Positions 45,364-57,925 of a DNA stretch of 64,000 bases are shown here, piece by piece. Position 1 is the stretch's first letter; the number at the start of each line of letters is the position of its first letter. A model generated the notes under the pieces. That model was not told the origin of the DNA. It searched no databases and saw nothing but the letters and a program-made list of their open reading frames with translations. Source of the stretch: Aquarana catesbeiana (taxonomy: Eukaryota > Chordata > Amphibia > Anura > Ranidae); contig NC_133326.1 in the NCBI RefSeq assembly GCF_042186555.1, positions 489,477,081-489,541,080 of the forward strand, read 5' to 3'. The position numbers and the translations under genes are program-made.

Positions 45364-48300
45364 TTACCATGGCAACAGGACAGAGTCATTGAAGTTTGAC
45401 AGGAACTGTTGTTTTATCCAAGGATGCCAAAGTTTTTCAAATTTTGGAATTTGATTTTGATCGATGGCTACCATCTTAGCATGGGACATTGTATTATTCA
45501 TTCTGTGAATTGTTTCTGCTAGTACCAATGTAGGAGATTTCCATGCCTTGGCCACTGTTTGTTTTGCAGCCGTTATTAGTTGGATCATAAGTTTGAATTG
45601 AGAGAGTGTTAACCATTCCGGTTTTAGATTAAGTAAAGTTAAATATGGATCTGGTTGTATTATTTTTTTAAATATTTTAGATGCAATCACGAAGACTTCC
45701 TTCCAGAAGGTTTGGATTACTGGGCACGTCCACCATATGTGTAAATATGTGCCTATTTCTGGGCATCCTCGAAAACAAAGAGCTGAGGTATTAGGTGAAT
45801 ATTTTGCCACTCTAGCGGGTACAAGGTACCAGCGAGTTAGGACTTTATAATTTGTCTCCAGTGCTAAGATGTTGGGTGAAGATGACTTAGATGTGAGCCA
45901 TATGTTAGACCAGTCCGTGTCTTCTAAAGTTCGTCCCAGGTCCTCCTCCCACCTCTGAACGTAAGAGGGTCTATTAAGATTTGCTACTCCATATAATTGA
46001 TTATAAAGTGATGAAATTGTACCTTTAGCAAATGGATCTTTTGTACAGATTGATTCAAAAATGGATAATTGGGATAATGGTGTATCCCCCTTTAGGAATG
46101 GTGTATAGAAATTTTTGATTTGGAGATATCTAAATATCTCAGAGTTTGGTAGATCATATTTTTCTCTAAACGATGGGAATGAAAGGAATGATTTAGATGC
46201 TATGAAGTCATTTAGTGTCTGAATGCCTGATGTTGTCCAAGCTTTAAAAGAATTTGGGTAGATCCATGCCGGATAAAAGGCTGGATTTCTGATAAAAGAA
46301 AGGAGAGGATTGTGTGGAGATTGTAACTGATATTTGGTTTTTAGTGTATCCCAGAGAGATAAGAAGTGTTTAGTTATGGGATTATGAATTTTAAAGCGGT
46401 CTTTAGGATCAAGCCATAATAAATTTGATATTAATAGAGGGTCATTTTCTGAAGCCTCTATAAATACCCATAATGGGATTTCCTGTTTTGCATGGTATTT
46501 GGACAGACTGGCCAAATGTGCTGCTCTGTAGTAGTTAGTAAAATTAGGGTATCCCAGGCCTCCTTTATTTTTGGGAAGATGTAGTGTGTGTATAGGTATA
46601 CGTGGTTTAGAAGAGCCCCATATAAACGAAGTTGCTCTTTTTTGTACTATTCTCAAAAAATAGGAAGGAATTGGAATAGGGAGGACTCTGAATAGATAAA
46701 GCAATTTGGGTAGAATAGTCATTTTGATTGCATTAATCTTCCCTATCCAGGATAAAGGAAGTTGCGACCATTGTTTTATTAGATTTGTGATCTGTCTTAA
46801 TACAGGAGGATAATTGGTTGAGAATAAGTCAGAATGAGATGCTGTTAAATGAATTCCAAGATATGGGATTGATTTTTCTGCCCATGTGAATGGGAGTGCA
46901 GCCCTAGCCTAGTATCAATTCCATGTTTGTGAGTGAAATATTAAGCATTAGGCATTTCTTAGGATTAATCATAAGGCCGGATAGGGCTGCAAATCCATCA
47001 AGAGCTGGTATTAAGTTAGGACCAGAGACCTGTGGTGATGATAGAAAAAGTAATATATCGTCTGCAAATATACATAATTTGTGTGTAATACCTCCTACTT
47101 CAATGCCAGTTATAGTTTGGTTTATTCTGATGTATTGGGCCATGGGTTCGAGTATAAGGGCAAATAATAAGGGAGATAATGGGCAACCCTGTCGGGTACC
47201 TCTTTCGATAGTAAAGGCTTCAGATTTGTATCCAGCATATTTTATATAGGCTTTGGGTTTATTATATAATGCTTTGATCCATGTTAAAAAGTGGGGTCCA
47301 AAACCCCATTTTTGTAATGAATATTGCATATATTGCCAGGATACTGTGTCAAATGCCCTCTTAATATCGAGAGATAGAAAACATAAAGGGATTTTCCGTT
47401 TTTAGCAATATGTGCCAATAACACTGCCCTGCGTATATTATCGCCTGCCTGTCTATTTGGCATGAAGCCTACTTGATCTCTATGTATTAATTTTCCTATA
47501 ATGCTATTAAGGCGTTTTGCTATTATTTTTGCTAATAATTTAATATCGAGGTTTAACAGAGAGATAGGCCGATAATTCACACAGGAAGTATCATCAGAAA
47601 GGGGTTTTGGGATCATACAAACAATTGCCATTAGTGTTTCTTGCCGAAAAGAATGTCCATCTAGAAGTTTGTTAAACGTTTCAGTGAGAATGGGAGAGAG
47701 TATTTCTGAGAATGTTTTATAGTATAAAGCCGAGTAGCCGTCTGGGCCTGGTCTTTTGTTAAGTTTTAGGTCTTTTATGGCGTTAGCAACTTCATCTATA
47801 GTTATAGGCTCATCCAAACTGCTTTTTTGATTCTGAGATAACTCAGGTAAGGTTATTTTTGAGAAGAAGGATTCAGCCTCTGTAGGATTAAATTCATTGT
47901 TTGTCTTATATAAAGTTGCGAGATGTGAGTGAAATTTATGGAATATTTTAACTGGATTACAAGTGTAAACATTTTTTGATAATTTCAAACGTATTGGTTT
48001 GAAAGATTTGTTAGTTGAATTTAATGCCCGAGCCAAATATGTACCTGGTTTGTTTGTATTCATGTAGAAATTGTGTTTGGAGCGTTTGAGGGATTTATCA
48101 ACTGACTCAGTGAGAAATAGATCGTATTCCAATCTAGATTTTTCCAGATGAGATTTTGTACTCTGAGATGGATTATCTTGAAATGATATGTAGGCTGCAT
48201 TAAAATTGAGTTCTAGTTTTTTTGCTAGATTTTTGCGTTCCCGTTTAAATAGTGCCATTTGTCTTTGTATTGTACTACGCAAGACAGGCTTATGAGCTTC

Positions 48301-49155
48301 CCACAGTGTTATTGGGGAGATGTCTGTTGTATTATTAATTGATATGTATTCCTTTAAAGCTTGTTCAATGGCCATCTGATGTAGTGGGTGTTTGAGCATT
48401 ATGTCTGGTAAGTACCACGTTGGGTCATGCGCTTTTGGTATGGCTGAGGCTATAGTAGTGTATACTGCATTATGGTCAGACCACGGAATCGGAATTATAT
48501 CTGATGCAATAATTTCTGGTATCATTCCTATTGTTAGAAAAATATGATCTATTCTGGTGAAGGTTTGATGAGGGTGCGAGAAATAAGTGAATTTCTTTTT
48601 CATTGGGTTACTTTCTCTCCACGAATCTACCAGATTGTATTTGGAAAGAAGTTGAGAAAAAGGTAATCTAGAGGTTATTTTGGATGGTGTAAAAGGTGAT
48701 TTATCTAGAAATGGGAGGAGGACCTGGTTCGAATCCCCACACATTATCACTGTTCCTATTTTGTGTGTATTAATCACTTGTAATATATGTGAGAGGAATG
48801 GTGTAGGTTGTTTGTTAGGAGCGTAGTAGGAAATCACCGTGATTGCTGTATCCATTATATAACCCATGAGTATCAGGTATCTACCTTCTGGGTCTTTAAT
48901 TTCTGATGATAAGGTGAATGGTGTGGATCGGTGAAATGCAATTAGAGTTCCCCTTTGCTTGGTACAGGCAGAAGCCGTGTAAATTTGTTGATAAAAAGGA
49001 GAAATATATTTTGGAGTAGAATCTTTGGTGAAGTGTGTTTCTTGGAGGCATACTATGTGAGCCTTCTTGTTATGGAAAGTACGGAAGGCTTTGGTCCTTT
49101 TTTGAGGGACATTTATTCCCTGAACATTCAGGGAAAGTATATTCAGTGGTGCCAT
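45364..49155 (-). pseudogene. LINE ORF2 (inner copy), two frameshifts
   Basis: It starts MAPLNILSLNVQGINVPQKR at 49155 with a full endonuclease domain (LQETHFTKDSTPKY, PWSDHNAVYTTI) and the first RT blocks. The first break is near 47395, where an A-run is one base shorter than in the outer copy. The palm continues at 47329-46904 with RGTRQGCPLSPLLF and FADDILLFLSS. The second break is near 46912. From 46722 to 45364 the C-terminal part (FIWGSSKPRIPIHTLHLPKN, cysteine motif, KQTVAKAWKSPTLVL) is intact. Few changes separate it from the outer copy, so the family was active recently. Confidence 0.92.
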
Positions 49156-50101
49156 GGCAATAGATCAAATAGTTTTGACTTACTTTTTGTTATGCAGACC
49201 TGACTGCGCAGATCAACCTGTGTGAACTGAAGAGATGAATAGATAGAAAAGAAACCAGTGAATTCTGGAGTAAAGAGTAAACAAAAAACATATGAGATTA
49301 GATGATACATTGTATAAATTATTTTTTGCAAGTAATCACAATTTACCCGTGAAAGAGAATAAATATCTCTATCAGGGGAATAAGTGCCTTCGTCACACTC
49401 CCACATAATATGGTTGGGAGAATGAGGAGGGCTAATGGGGGTACACGGATCTTCCGCTTACAGGAGAGAAGTGCTATGTCAAAAGACATCAAAATGATGT
49501 TTCATTAATTGGAGTGCAGAATATAGTTTTTGTTGAAATTATTTATTCCAGGGTGGTTGTATATGGTTAGTCTTGCCCTAGGCTAAATAATTCAGTTAGA
49601 AAGGTACTGTTAATAACTTTGGTATTGATGAAGATAGTTTGAATTATTTTGGGATTTTAACCCTTTTAGAGTAAACAATTACATATTTTATTCATATGCA
49701 ACTGTTTAGATATGTTAACTCATAAAATTGAGGTTGTATTGCTTCAGATTAGAATAAACAAAAACATAATTCTAGGAACTAGTTAGGTACTAATATATTT
49801 GTTTTAAGAAAAGAAAGAAAAAGCTTCCATTACTTCTGGATTATTGAACATATTTGTCCTAAAAAGTAATAAATCTATTGTTATTACCTGATAATATATA
49901 ACTGAACAAGAATTTCCTTATTTCACTTATATATTCTAAGGCTATATGAATCAGAAGTAATAAGAAATATAACTGGAATGTAACATGATCCCACACAGTG
50001 TGTGACTATCAGAATGCAGTTACATTCAGTTATAAATACAGGTTTTTTATAGAGAACCATCTCTTAGTATAATAAATGAAGAGATATAAGGAATTAGGAT
50101 G

Positions 50102-51292
50102 TCAGTCCATTGAATCTTCTTGGTCCATGGATGATGTGGCATAATGGCCTCTTTTGTGAGAATGATGATTCCCATTTTGTTCTGAAATTTTCTGAGTGCT
50201 GCCTGAAGGTGAAGATGATGCCATTCTTCTGCGTGTGGGAGTGTTGCTGCTTGTGGGTTCTGTCAGATTTAATTTTAAAAGGGTTTGTTGTAGTTCATCT
50301 GCTGATCTGCTTCTGTAAATTGTACCTTGGTAGTTAAATCTGACTGAAAAGGGGAAGCCCCATTGATACATAATGTTGTGGCGTTGCAGTTCCATTAGTT
50401 GGGGTTTCATGGATTGTCTTTTAGTAATAGTAAGTTGGGATAGGTCAGCAAAAATTTGATAATTGTGTCCTTGAAAATTAAGTTCCTTTTTTTCTCTTGC
50501 AGCAATTAGTATTTGTTCTTTCGTTCTGTAATAATGAAATTTTGTGATTATATCACGTGGGGGTCCATCTTTCTTTTTGGCTGTGAGGGCTCTGTGTACT
50601 CTGTCCAGTTCTAAACGTTCAATAGGGATATCTGGCTTTAGTTCTTGTAATAGAGCAGTAATAGTAGATTGCAGGTCTGTCACAGTTTCAGGTATTCCCC
50701 TTATGCGCAAGTTTGAACGTCTGGCTCTATTTTCGTAATCTTCGAGCTTAGTTTGAAGTATTAAATTCTCTTTTTTTAATTGTTCCAATTCTGTTATATT
50801 TTCTTGTGTTGTAATTTCAATTTCATCCATTTTTATTTCTAGGGCTGCGGTGCGGTTTCCCAGCTCTCTTATTTCTTTGGTTAGGCTTTTTGTTATTTGG
50901 TCTGAGGTTTGTTTTAAAGCCTTATGAAGCATCTTTTCAAATTGTAATAATATTACTGGGGATGCTGAGGAGGTTTGTGGAGAAGTTTGTGAGAGGATTT
51001 GTTCTGTATCTGACTCAAATGGAGAGTCTTGCTGTGACATTTTCTGTCTGTGAGAGCGCCCTGATGCTGTATCTTGTGAGGTGACTGGAGCTGCTTCAGC
51101 TGCAGTGAGTGCCTGTGAGCTCTTTGTGAGGTGATTTTTATTTCTGCCACGGTTTCCTCCCAGTACCATATTTCCTGCCCAAACTTTCACAGTTTGTTCC
51201 CTGGGGCAAAAAGGTTCAAATGGATACCTTTTGAGCCTGCAGGCTCCGCTTTGTCCTTCTCTTCTCTCCTCAGCGGTGTGGAGCTCTAACAA
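50102..51292 (-). CDS. LINE ORF1 protein (inner copy), intact
   Basis: A 396-codon frame, uninterrupted from 51292 to 50102. The basic N-terminus is followed by a serine/glutamine-rich part, a coiled-coil-like stretch (EIRELGNRTAALEIKMDEIE to LEDYENRARRSNLRI), an RRM-like RNA-binding core and a C-terminal domain with RDIITKFHYYRTKEQILIAA and YQIFADLSQLTITKRQ. The length fits L1-type ORF1 proteins. It lies upstream of ORF2 on the same strand. Its role would be to bind the element RNA as a trimer; whether the protein is made is unknown. Confidence 0.88.
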   Translation of the reverse strand: MLELHTAEERREGQSGACRLKRYPFEPFCPREQTVKVWAGNMVLGGNRGRNKNHLTKSSQALTAAEAAPVTSQDTASGRSHRQKMSQQDSPFESDTEQILSQTSPQTSSASPVILLQFEKMLHKALKQTSDQITKSLTKEIRELGNRTAALEIKMDEIEITTQENITELEQLKKENLILQTKLEDYENRARRSNLRIRGIPETVTDLQSTITALLQELKPDIPIERLELDRVHRALTAKKKDGPPRDIITKFHYYRTKEQILIAAREKKELNFQGHNYQIFADLSQLTITKRQSMKPQLMELQRHNIMYQWGFPFSVRFNYQGTIYRSRSADELQQTLLKLNLTEPTSSNTPTRRRMASSSPSGSTQKISEQNGNHHSHKRGHYATSSMDQEDSMD

Positions 51293-54200
51293 TGCATGTC
51301 TGCTCCGCTAGGCTCCGCCTCCTGCCCCCGCCTTCCGTACTTTCCATAACAAGAAGGCTCACATAGTATGCCTCCAAGAAATACACTTCACCAAAGATTC
51401 TACTCCAAAATATATTTCTCCTTTTTATCAACAAATTTACACGGCTTCTGCCTGTACCAAGCAAAGGGGAACTCTAATTGCATTTCACCGATCCACACCA
51501 TTCACCTTATCATCAGAAATTAAAGACCCAGAAGGTAGATACCTGATACTCATGGGTTATATAATGGATACAGCAATCACGGTGATTTCCTACTACGCTC
51601 CTAACAAACAACCTACACCATTCCTCTCACATATATTACAAGTGATTAATACACACAAAATAGGAACAGTGATAATGTGTGGGGATTTGAACCAGGTCCT
51701 CCTCCCATTTCTAGATAAATCACCTTTTACACCATCCAAAATAACCTCTAGATTGCCTTTTTCTCAACTTCTTTCCAAATACAATCTGGTAGATTCGTGG
51801 AGAGAAAGTAACCCAATGAAAAAGAAATTCACTTATTTCTCGCACCCTCATCAAACCTTCACCAGAATAGATCATATTTTTCTAACAATAGGAATGATAC
51901 CAGAAATTATTGCATCAGATATAATTCCGATTCCGTGGTCTGACCATAATGCAGTATACACTACTATAGCCTCAGCCATACCAAAAGCGCATGACCCAAC
52001 GTGGTACTTACCGGACATAATGCTCAAACACCCACTACATCAGATGGCCATTGAACAAGCTTTAAAGGAATACATATCAATTAATAATACAACAGACATC
52101 TCCCCAATAACACTGTGGGAAGCTCATAAGCCTGTCTTGCGTGGTACAATACAAAGACAAATGGCACTATTTAAACGGGAACGCAAAAATCTAGCAAAAA
52201 AACTAGAACTCAATTTTAATGCAGCCTACATATCATTCCAAGATAATCCATCTCAGAGTACAAAATCTCATCTGGAAAAATCTAGATTGGAATACGATCT
52301 ATTTCTCACTGAGTCAGTTGATAAATCCCTCAAACGCTCCAAACACAATTTCTACATGAATACAAACAAACCAGGTACATATTTGGCTCGGGCATTAAAT
52401 TCAACTAACAAATCTTTCAAACCAATACGTTTGAAATTATCAAAAAATGTTTATACTTGTAATCCAGTTAAAATAGTCCATAAATTTCACTCACATCTCG
52501 CAACTTTATACAAGACAAACAATGAATTTAATCCTACAGAGGCTGAATCCTTCTTCTCAAAAATAACCTTACCTGAGTTATCTCAGAATCAAAAAAGCAG
52601 TTTGGATGAGCCTATAACTATAGATGAAGTTGCTAACGCCATAAAAGACCTAAAACTTAACAAAAGACCAGGCCCAGACGGCTACTCGGCTTTATACTAT
52701 AAAACATTCTCAGAAATACTCTCTCCCATTCTCACTGAAACTTTTAACAAACTTCTAGATGGACATTCTTTTCGGCAAGAAACACTAATGGCAATTGTTT
52801 GTATGATCCCAAAACCCCTTTCTGATGATACTTCCTGTGTGAATTATCGGCCTATCTCTCTGTTAAACCTTGATATTAAATTATTAGCAAAAATAATAGC
52901 AAAACGCCTCAATAGCATTATAGGAAAATTAATACATAGAGATCAAGTAGGCTTCATGCCAAATAGACAGGCAGGCGATAATATACGCAGGGCAGTGTTA
53001 TTGGCACATATTGCTAAAAAACGGAAAATCCCTTTATGTTTTCTATCTCTCGATATTAAGAGGGCATTTGACACAGTATCCTGGCAATATATGCAATATT
53101 CATTACAAAAATGGGGTTTTGGACCCCACTTTTTAACATGGATCAAAGCATTATATAATAAACCCAAAGCCTATATAAAATATGCTGGATACAAATCTGA
53201 TGCCTTTAATATCGAAAGAGGTACCCGACAGGGTTGCCCATTATCTCCCTTATTATTTGCCCTTATACTCGAACCCATGGCCCAATACATCAGAACAAAC
53301 CAAACTATAACTGGCATTGAAGTAGGAGGTATTACACACAAATTATGTATATTTGCAGACGATATATTACTTTTTCTATCATCACCACAGGTCTCTGGTC
53401 CTAACTTAATACCAGCTCTTGATGCATTTGCAGCCCTATCCGGCCTTATGATTAATCCTAAGAAATTCCTAGTGCTTAATATTTCACTCACAAACATGGA
53501 ATTGATCCCGGCTAGGGCTGCACTCCCATTCACATGGGCAGAAAAATCAATCCCATATCTTGGAATTCATTTAACAGCATCTCATTCTGACTTATTCTCA
53601 ACCAATTATCCTCCTGTATTAAGACAGATCACAAATCTAATAAAACAATGGTCACAACTTCCTTTATCCTGGATAGGGAAGATTAATGCAATCAAAATGA
53701 CTATTCTACCCAAATTGCTTTATCTATTCAGAGTCCTCCCTATTCCAATTCCTTCCCATTTTTTGAGAATAGTACAAAAAAGAGCAACTTTGTTTATATA
53801 GGGCTCTTCTAAACCACGTATACCTATACACACACTACATCTTCCCAAAAATAAAGGAGGACTGGGATACCCTAATTTTACTAACTACTACAGAGCAGCA
53901 CATTTGGCCAGTCTGTCCAAATACCATGCAAAACAGGAAATCCCATTATGGGTATTTATAGAGGCTTCAGAAAATGACCCTCTATTAATATCAAACTTAT
54001 TATGGCTTGATCCTAAAGACCACTTTAAAATTCATAATCCCATAACTAAACACTTCTTATCTCTCTGGGATAAACTAAAAACCAAATATCAGTTACAATC
54101 TCCACACAATCCTCTCCTTTCTTTTATCAGAAATCCGGCCTTTTATCCGGCATGGATCTATCCAAATTCTTTTAAAGCTTGGACAACATCAGGCATTCAG

Positions 54201-55500
54201 ACACTAAATGACTTCATAGCATCTAAATCATTCCTTTCATTCCCATCGCTTAGAGAAAAATATGATCTACCAAACTCTGAGATATTTAGATATCTCCAAA
54301 TCAAAAATTACTATACACCATTCCTAAAGGGGGATACACCATTATCCCAATTATCCATTTTTGAATCAATCTGTACAAAAGATCCTTTTGCTAAAGGTAC
54401 AATTTCATCACTTTATAATCAATTATATGGAGTAGCAAATCTTAATAGACCCTCTTACGTTCAGAGGTGGGAGGAGGACCTGGGACGAATTTTAGAAGAC
54501 ACGGACTGGTCTAACATATGGCTCACATCTAAGTCATCCTCACCCAACATCTTAGCACTGGAGACAAATTATAAAGTCCTAACTCGCTGGTACCTTGTAC
54601 CCGCTAGAGTGGCAAAATATTCACCTAATACCTCAGCTCTTTGTTTTCGAGGATGCCCAGAAATAGGCACACATTTACACATATGGTGGACATGCCCAGT
54701 AATCCAAACCTTCTGGAAGGAAGTCTTCGTGATTGCATCTAAAATATTTAAAAAAATAATACAACCAGATCCATATATAACTTTACTTAATCTAAAACCG
54801 GAATGGTTAACACTCTCTCAATTCAAACTTATGATCCAACTAATAATGGCTGCAAAACAAACAGTGGCCAAGGCATGGAAATCTCCTACATTGGTACTAG
54901 CAGAAACAATTCACAGAATGAATAATACAATGTCCCATGCTAAGATGGTAGCCATCGATCAAAATCAAATTCCAAAATTTGAAAAACTTTGGCATCCTTG
55001 GATAAAACAACAGTTCCTGTCAAACTTCAATGACTCTGTCCTGTTGCCATGGTAACAGATTAAATGACTTACAGAGACACCCATTCTAAGGCTTCAAAGA
55101 GAACTAAAAAGAATAATAAACTGACGAGCGGGACAACCTTGTGGACCATACCTCTACCTTTCTACCCTTTTTCTTCTTTCTCTTTCCTTTTCTCCACCTT
55201 ACGATTAAAGCTCATTATCAGAATTTATTTGACCTATATACACTCTACCTGTAAACAATATGTATAGTAGGTATAAATCATTTAAATACCTACAAAAGTA
55301 ACTAAGGAAATGATATATATCCTTAATTTAGGTTTACGTGAACCCAATGTTTAATATTTGAAATTTCATGATATTTACCTATATAAACCCTACTGTAAAA
55401 CAATGAGCTTACTTTATAGATCCTTGTAAACTTACTTTATGTATCTTTATAATATTGTATACTCAATAAACTTCTTTTGACAAGGATAAACCCTGAGACT

Positions 55501-55923
55501 TTACAACCCCTTTAAGGTCAGAAAGTATATAGGTTGGCTACTAACAGTATTTTATCAAAGTTTTCAGTTGCTTATCTGACAAACTTGTACTAGATCAAAA
55601 AGCTCAAACCTATATATCACTGATAACATAATGAAATGATGCAGCGCCAGTGAATATAATTAAAATGTACAAAAAATAAGTAAATAAACAGTGTTTAATG
55701 TGCAAAAGATGAAGTCTCTCTTAACTCAAAGTCCATATATATTCAAATAAAATCAATCTTCCACTATCCAGTAGATCCTTGTTGTGTAGCAGTGGCGGCT
55801 GGTAAAAAAAAAATTTGGGGGGGGGGTCCTTTGCTGCAAACGGAGCCCGGCGGTTTCCATTTTCCAAATCTTCAGCCTCCTGATTGGCCACCAGAAACCG
55901 GAAGTGACACAATGGCGAATTGG
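55501..55923. other. No recognisable gene
   Basis: AT-rich sequence followed by a run of G; no gene or element end identified. Confidence 0.45.
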
Positions 55924-56730
55924 CGAATGCAGCCTCACTGTGCCCAATTACAGCCTTACTGTGCCCATCAATTGCAGCCTCACTGTGCCCATCAAATGCA
56001 GCCTCACTGTGCCCATCAATTGCAGCCTCACTGTGCCCATCAATTTCAGCCTCACTGTGCCCATCAATTGCAGTCTCACTGTGCCCATTAATTTTAGCCT
56101 TACTGTGCCAATCAATTTCAGCTTCATTGTACACATCATATGCAGCTTCACTGTGCCCATCAATTGCAGCCTCACTGACTGTGCCAATCAATTTCAGCCT
56201 CACTGTGCCCATAATATGCAGCCTCACTGTGCCCATCAATTGAAACCTCACTGTGCCCATCAAATGCAGGCTCACTGTGTCCATCAATTGCAGCCTCACT
56301 ATGCACGTCATATGCAGCCTCACTGTGCCCATCAATTGCAGCCTCACTGTGCTAATCAATTTCAGCCTCACTGTGCCCATCATATGCAGCCTCACTGTGC
56401 ACATCAATTGCAGCCTCACTGTGCCCATCAAATGCAGCCTCATTGTGCCCATCATATGCAGCCTTACTGTGCACATCAAATGCAGCCTCACTGTGCCCAT
56501 CAAATGCAGCCTCACTGTGCCCATCAATTGCAGCCTCACTGTGCCCATCAAATGGAACCTCGCTGTGCCCATCAATTGCAGCCTCACTTTGCACATCAAT
56601 TGCAGCCTCATTGTGCCCATCAAATGCAGCCTCACTGTGCTCATCATATGCAGCCTCACTGTGCCCATCAATTTCAGCCTCACTGTGCCCATCAATTGCA
56701 GCCTCACTGTGCCCATTGCCCAGCCTCACT
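55924..56730. repeat. 24-bp minisatellite, first block, about 33 units
   Basis: The unit is GCAGCCTCACTGTGCCCATCAATT with recurrent variants (AAATGCAG, CATATGCAG, AATTTCAG, GTACACATC). Because 24 is divisible by three and the unit lacks stops in several frames, long open frames on both strands arise from it; none is a credible gene. Confidence 0.97.
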
Positions 56731-56768
56731 GTGCCTCGCCGGGTGATGTTGACCATGCCCCCTAAAAC

Positions 56769-56833
56769 GTCACAGTCCCAGCATGCCCAGGGACTGTGAC
56801 GGCATAAGGGGGCGGGGTCTCCGCCTATATAAG
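56769..56833 (+). promoter_or_regulatory. Palindrome plus TATA box, putative promoter
   Basis: GTCACAGTCCC (56769-56779) and GGGACTGTGAC (56790-56800) are perfect inverted arms. TATATAAG follows at 56826-56833 in a GC-rich context. The arrangement looks like a factor-binding palindrome upstream of a pol II core promoter; function is inferred. Confidence 0.5.
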
Positions 56834-57779
56834 TCACAGCGGAGCGCTCAGAGAGCAGTCCAGCCGGAGAGAGCGTTGTGTCAACATCTGGCAAAGAGAA
56901 GAGGGAAGAAGACAAGAAGCCCATAAGTCCGGACCTCCGCTGGCAAAAGAGCGGCATGAAGACAGCGGAGGAGCCGGCAGAAGAACTGGAACACCGGAAG
57001 AAGAGGCCAGAGAGAGCGGAGAAGAACCAACTGGACGTCGGGAGAAGAGGAACTGGAGGGACCCCCGAAGCCGAAAGAAGACCCCCGAAGCCAGAGGAAG
57101 ACCCCTGAAGCCGGAGGAAGACCCCCCCGAGCTGTTTAATAAATTATTTTAAAAACCTGTGTAGTGTGTTTTATTATTGACACTTTTTCCCTAGGTGAAT
57201 GGGTAGGGGTACCATGTACCCCATACTCATTCACATAGGGTGGGGGGCCGGGATCTGGGGGCCCTCTTATTATAGGGGGCTCCTGGATTCCGATAAGCCC
57301 CCCGCCCGCAGACCCCGACAACCAACGGCCAGGGTTGAATGGGAAGAGGCCCTTGTCCTCATCAACATGGGGACAAGGTGCTTTGGGGGGGGGCCCTGCA
57401 GGGCCCCCCTCCCCCAAAGCACCCACCCCCCATGTTGAGGGCATGCGGCCTGGTACGGTTCAGGAGTGGGGGCGCTCGCTCTTCCCTACCCCCTTTCCTG
57501 ACCAGCCGGGCTGCGTGCTCGGATCGGGGTCTGGTATGGATTCTAGGGGGGAGCCCACACCGTTTTTTCGGCGTAGGGGGTTCCTTTTAAAATCCATACC
57601 AGACCTAAGGGCCTGGTATGCCCCTCACTCACCGCAATAGGAAAATTTGTTTTTCCTATTGCAGCGAGCGTGAAATGCAATACCTTGCCCTTGCGTCGTA
57701 TCTGGTCTGTTGGACCAGCATACAGATGAGCGGGCTGTCCGTCGGACCAGCACACAGACGAGCTGACGGAAAGATTTAA

Positions 57780-57925
57780 AACATGTTTCAAACTAGGTCC
57801 GATGTACTTTTAGGAAAAAGTCAGCCGGAAAAGTCCGCTGGAGCCTACACACGGTCGGATTGTCCGGCGGACTCTGGTCCGCCGGGCCAAGTATGCTGGA
57901 AAGTCCGCTCGTGTGTACGCGGCAT
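57780..57925. mobile_element. Harbinger-like MITE end, truncated
   Basis: It ends AGTCCGCTCGTGTGTACGCGGCA, followed by TTA, matching the layout of Harbinger termini in this window. CCTACACACGGTCGGATTGT at 57844 is a second, inverted-type end, and GGCGGACT/AGTCCGC words fold back between them. A clear left boundary is missing. Confidence 0.55.

Larger units (their letters stand above)
44936..51330 (-). mobile_element. L1/Tx1-like LINE (inner copy), full length, inserted in the sister ORF2
   Basis: The minus-strand copy runs from its 5' end at 51330 to its 3' end at 44936, 6,395 bp. CCTTCCGTACTTTCC is present on both sides (44921-44935 and 51331-51345), a perfect 15-bp target duplication. The same sequence occurs once inside the ORF2 of this copy (near 49069-49083), which is the uninterrupted version of the target. 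The 3' end again lacks a poly-A tail. Its 5' end begins with a G-rich stretch. Confidence 0.95.
44854..55055 (+). pseudogene. LINE ORF2 endonuclease/reverse transcriptase (outer copy), split
   Basis: Residues 1 to about 27 (MAPLNILSLNVQGINVPQKR...) lie at 44854-44935. The rest resumes at 51331 after the 6.4-kb insertion. The APE-type endonuclease is seen in LQEIHFTKDS, PEIIASDIIPIPWSDHNAVY. The RT follows: NYRPISLLNLDIKLLAKII, SLDIKRAFDTVSW, RGTRQGCPLSPLLFALILEP and FADDILLFLSS near 53340-53400. The C-terminal segment has CFRGCPEIGTHLHIWWTCP. Only one further break is evident, TAG at 53799-53801 (tryptophan in related copies). About 1,260 codons in total. The enzyme nicks DNA and primes cDNA synthesis at the nick. 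Confidence 0.9.
42704..55487 (+). mobile_element. L1/Tx1-like LINE (outer copy), split by a sister copy
   Basis: The outer element runs 42704-44935 and 51331-55487 on the plus strand. It is flanked by AAACCATGAGACT (42691-42703) and AAACCCTGAGACT (55488-55500), a 13-bp target duplication with one mismatch. Its own 3' end is ATAAACTTCTTTTGACAAGG without a poly-A tail. Without the insertion it is about 6.4 kb: 5' UTR, ORF1, an inter-ORF region of about 870 bp, ORF2 and a short 3' UTR. Confidence 0.9.
56731..57925. other. GC-rich segment between minisatellite blocks
   Basis: It holds a palindrome and a TATA box near 56769-56833, an AGAAG/GAAG-rich purine tract (56880-57130), an AATAAA at 57139, and a fold-back GCTTTGGGGG...CCCCCAAAGC stretch at 57379-57420. 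At the end is a Harbinger-like terminus. Nothing codes for a recognisable protein. Promoter, purine tract and poly-A signal together suggest a short transcribed noncoding repeat. Confidence 0.5.
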
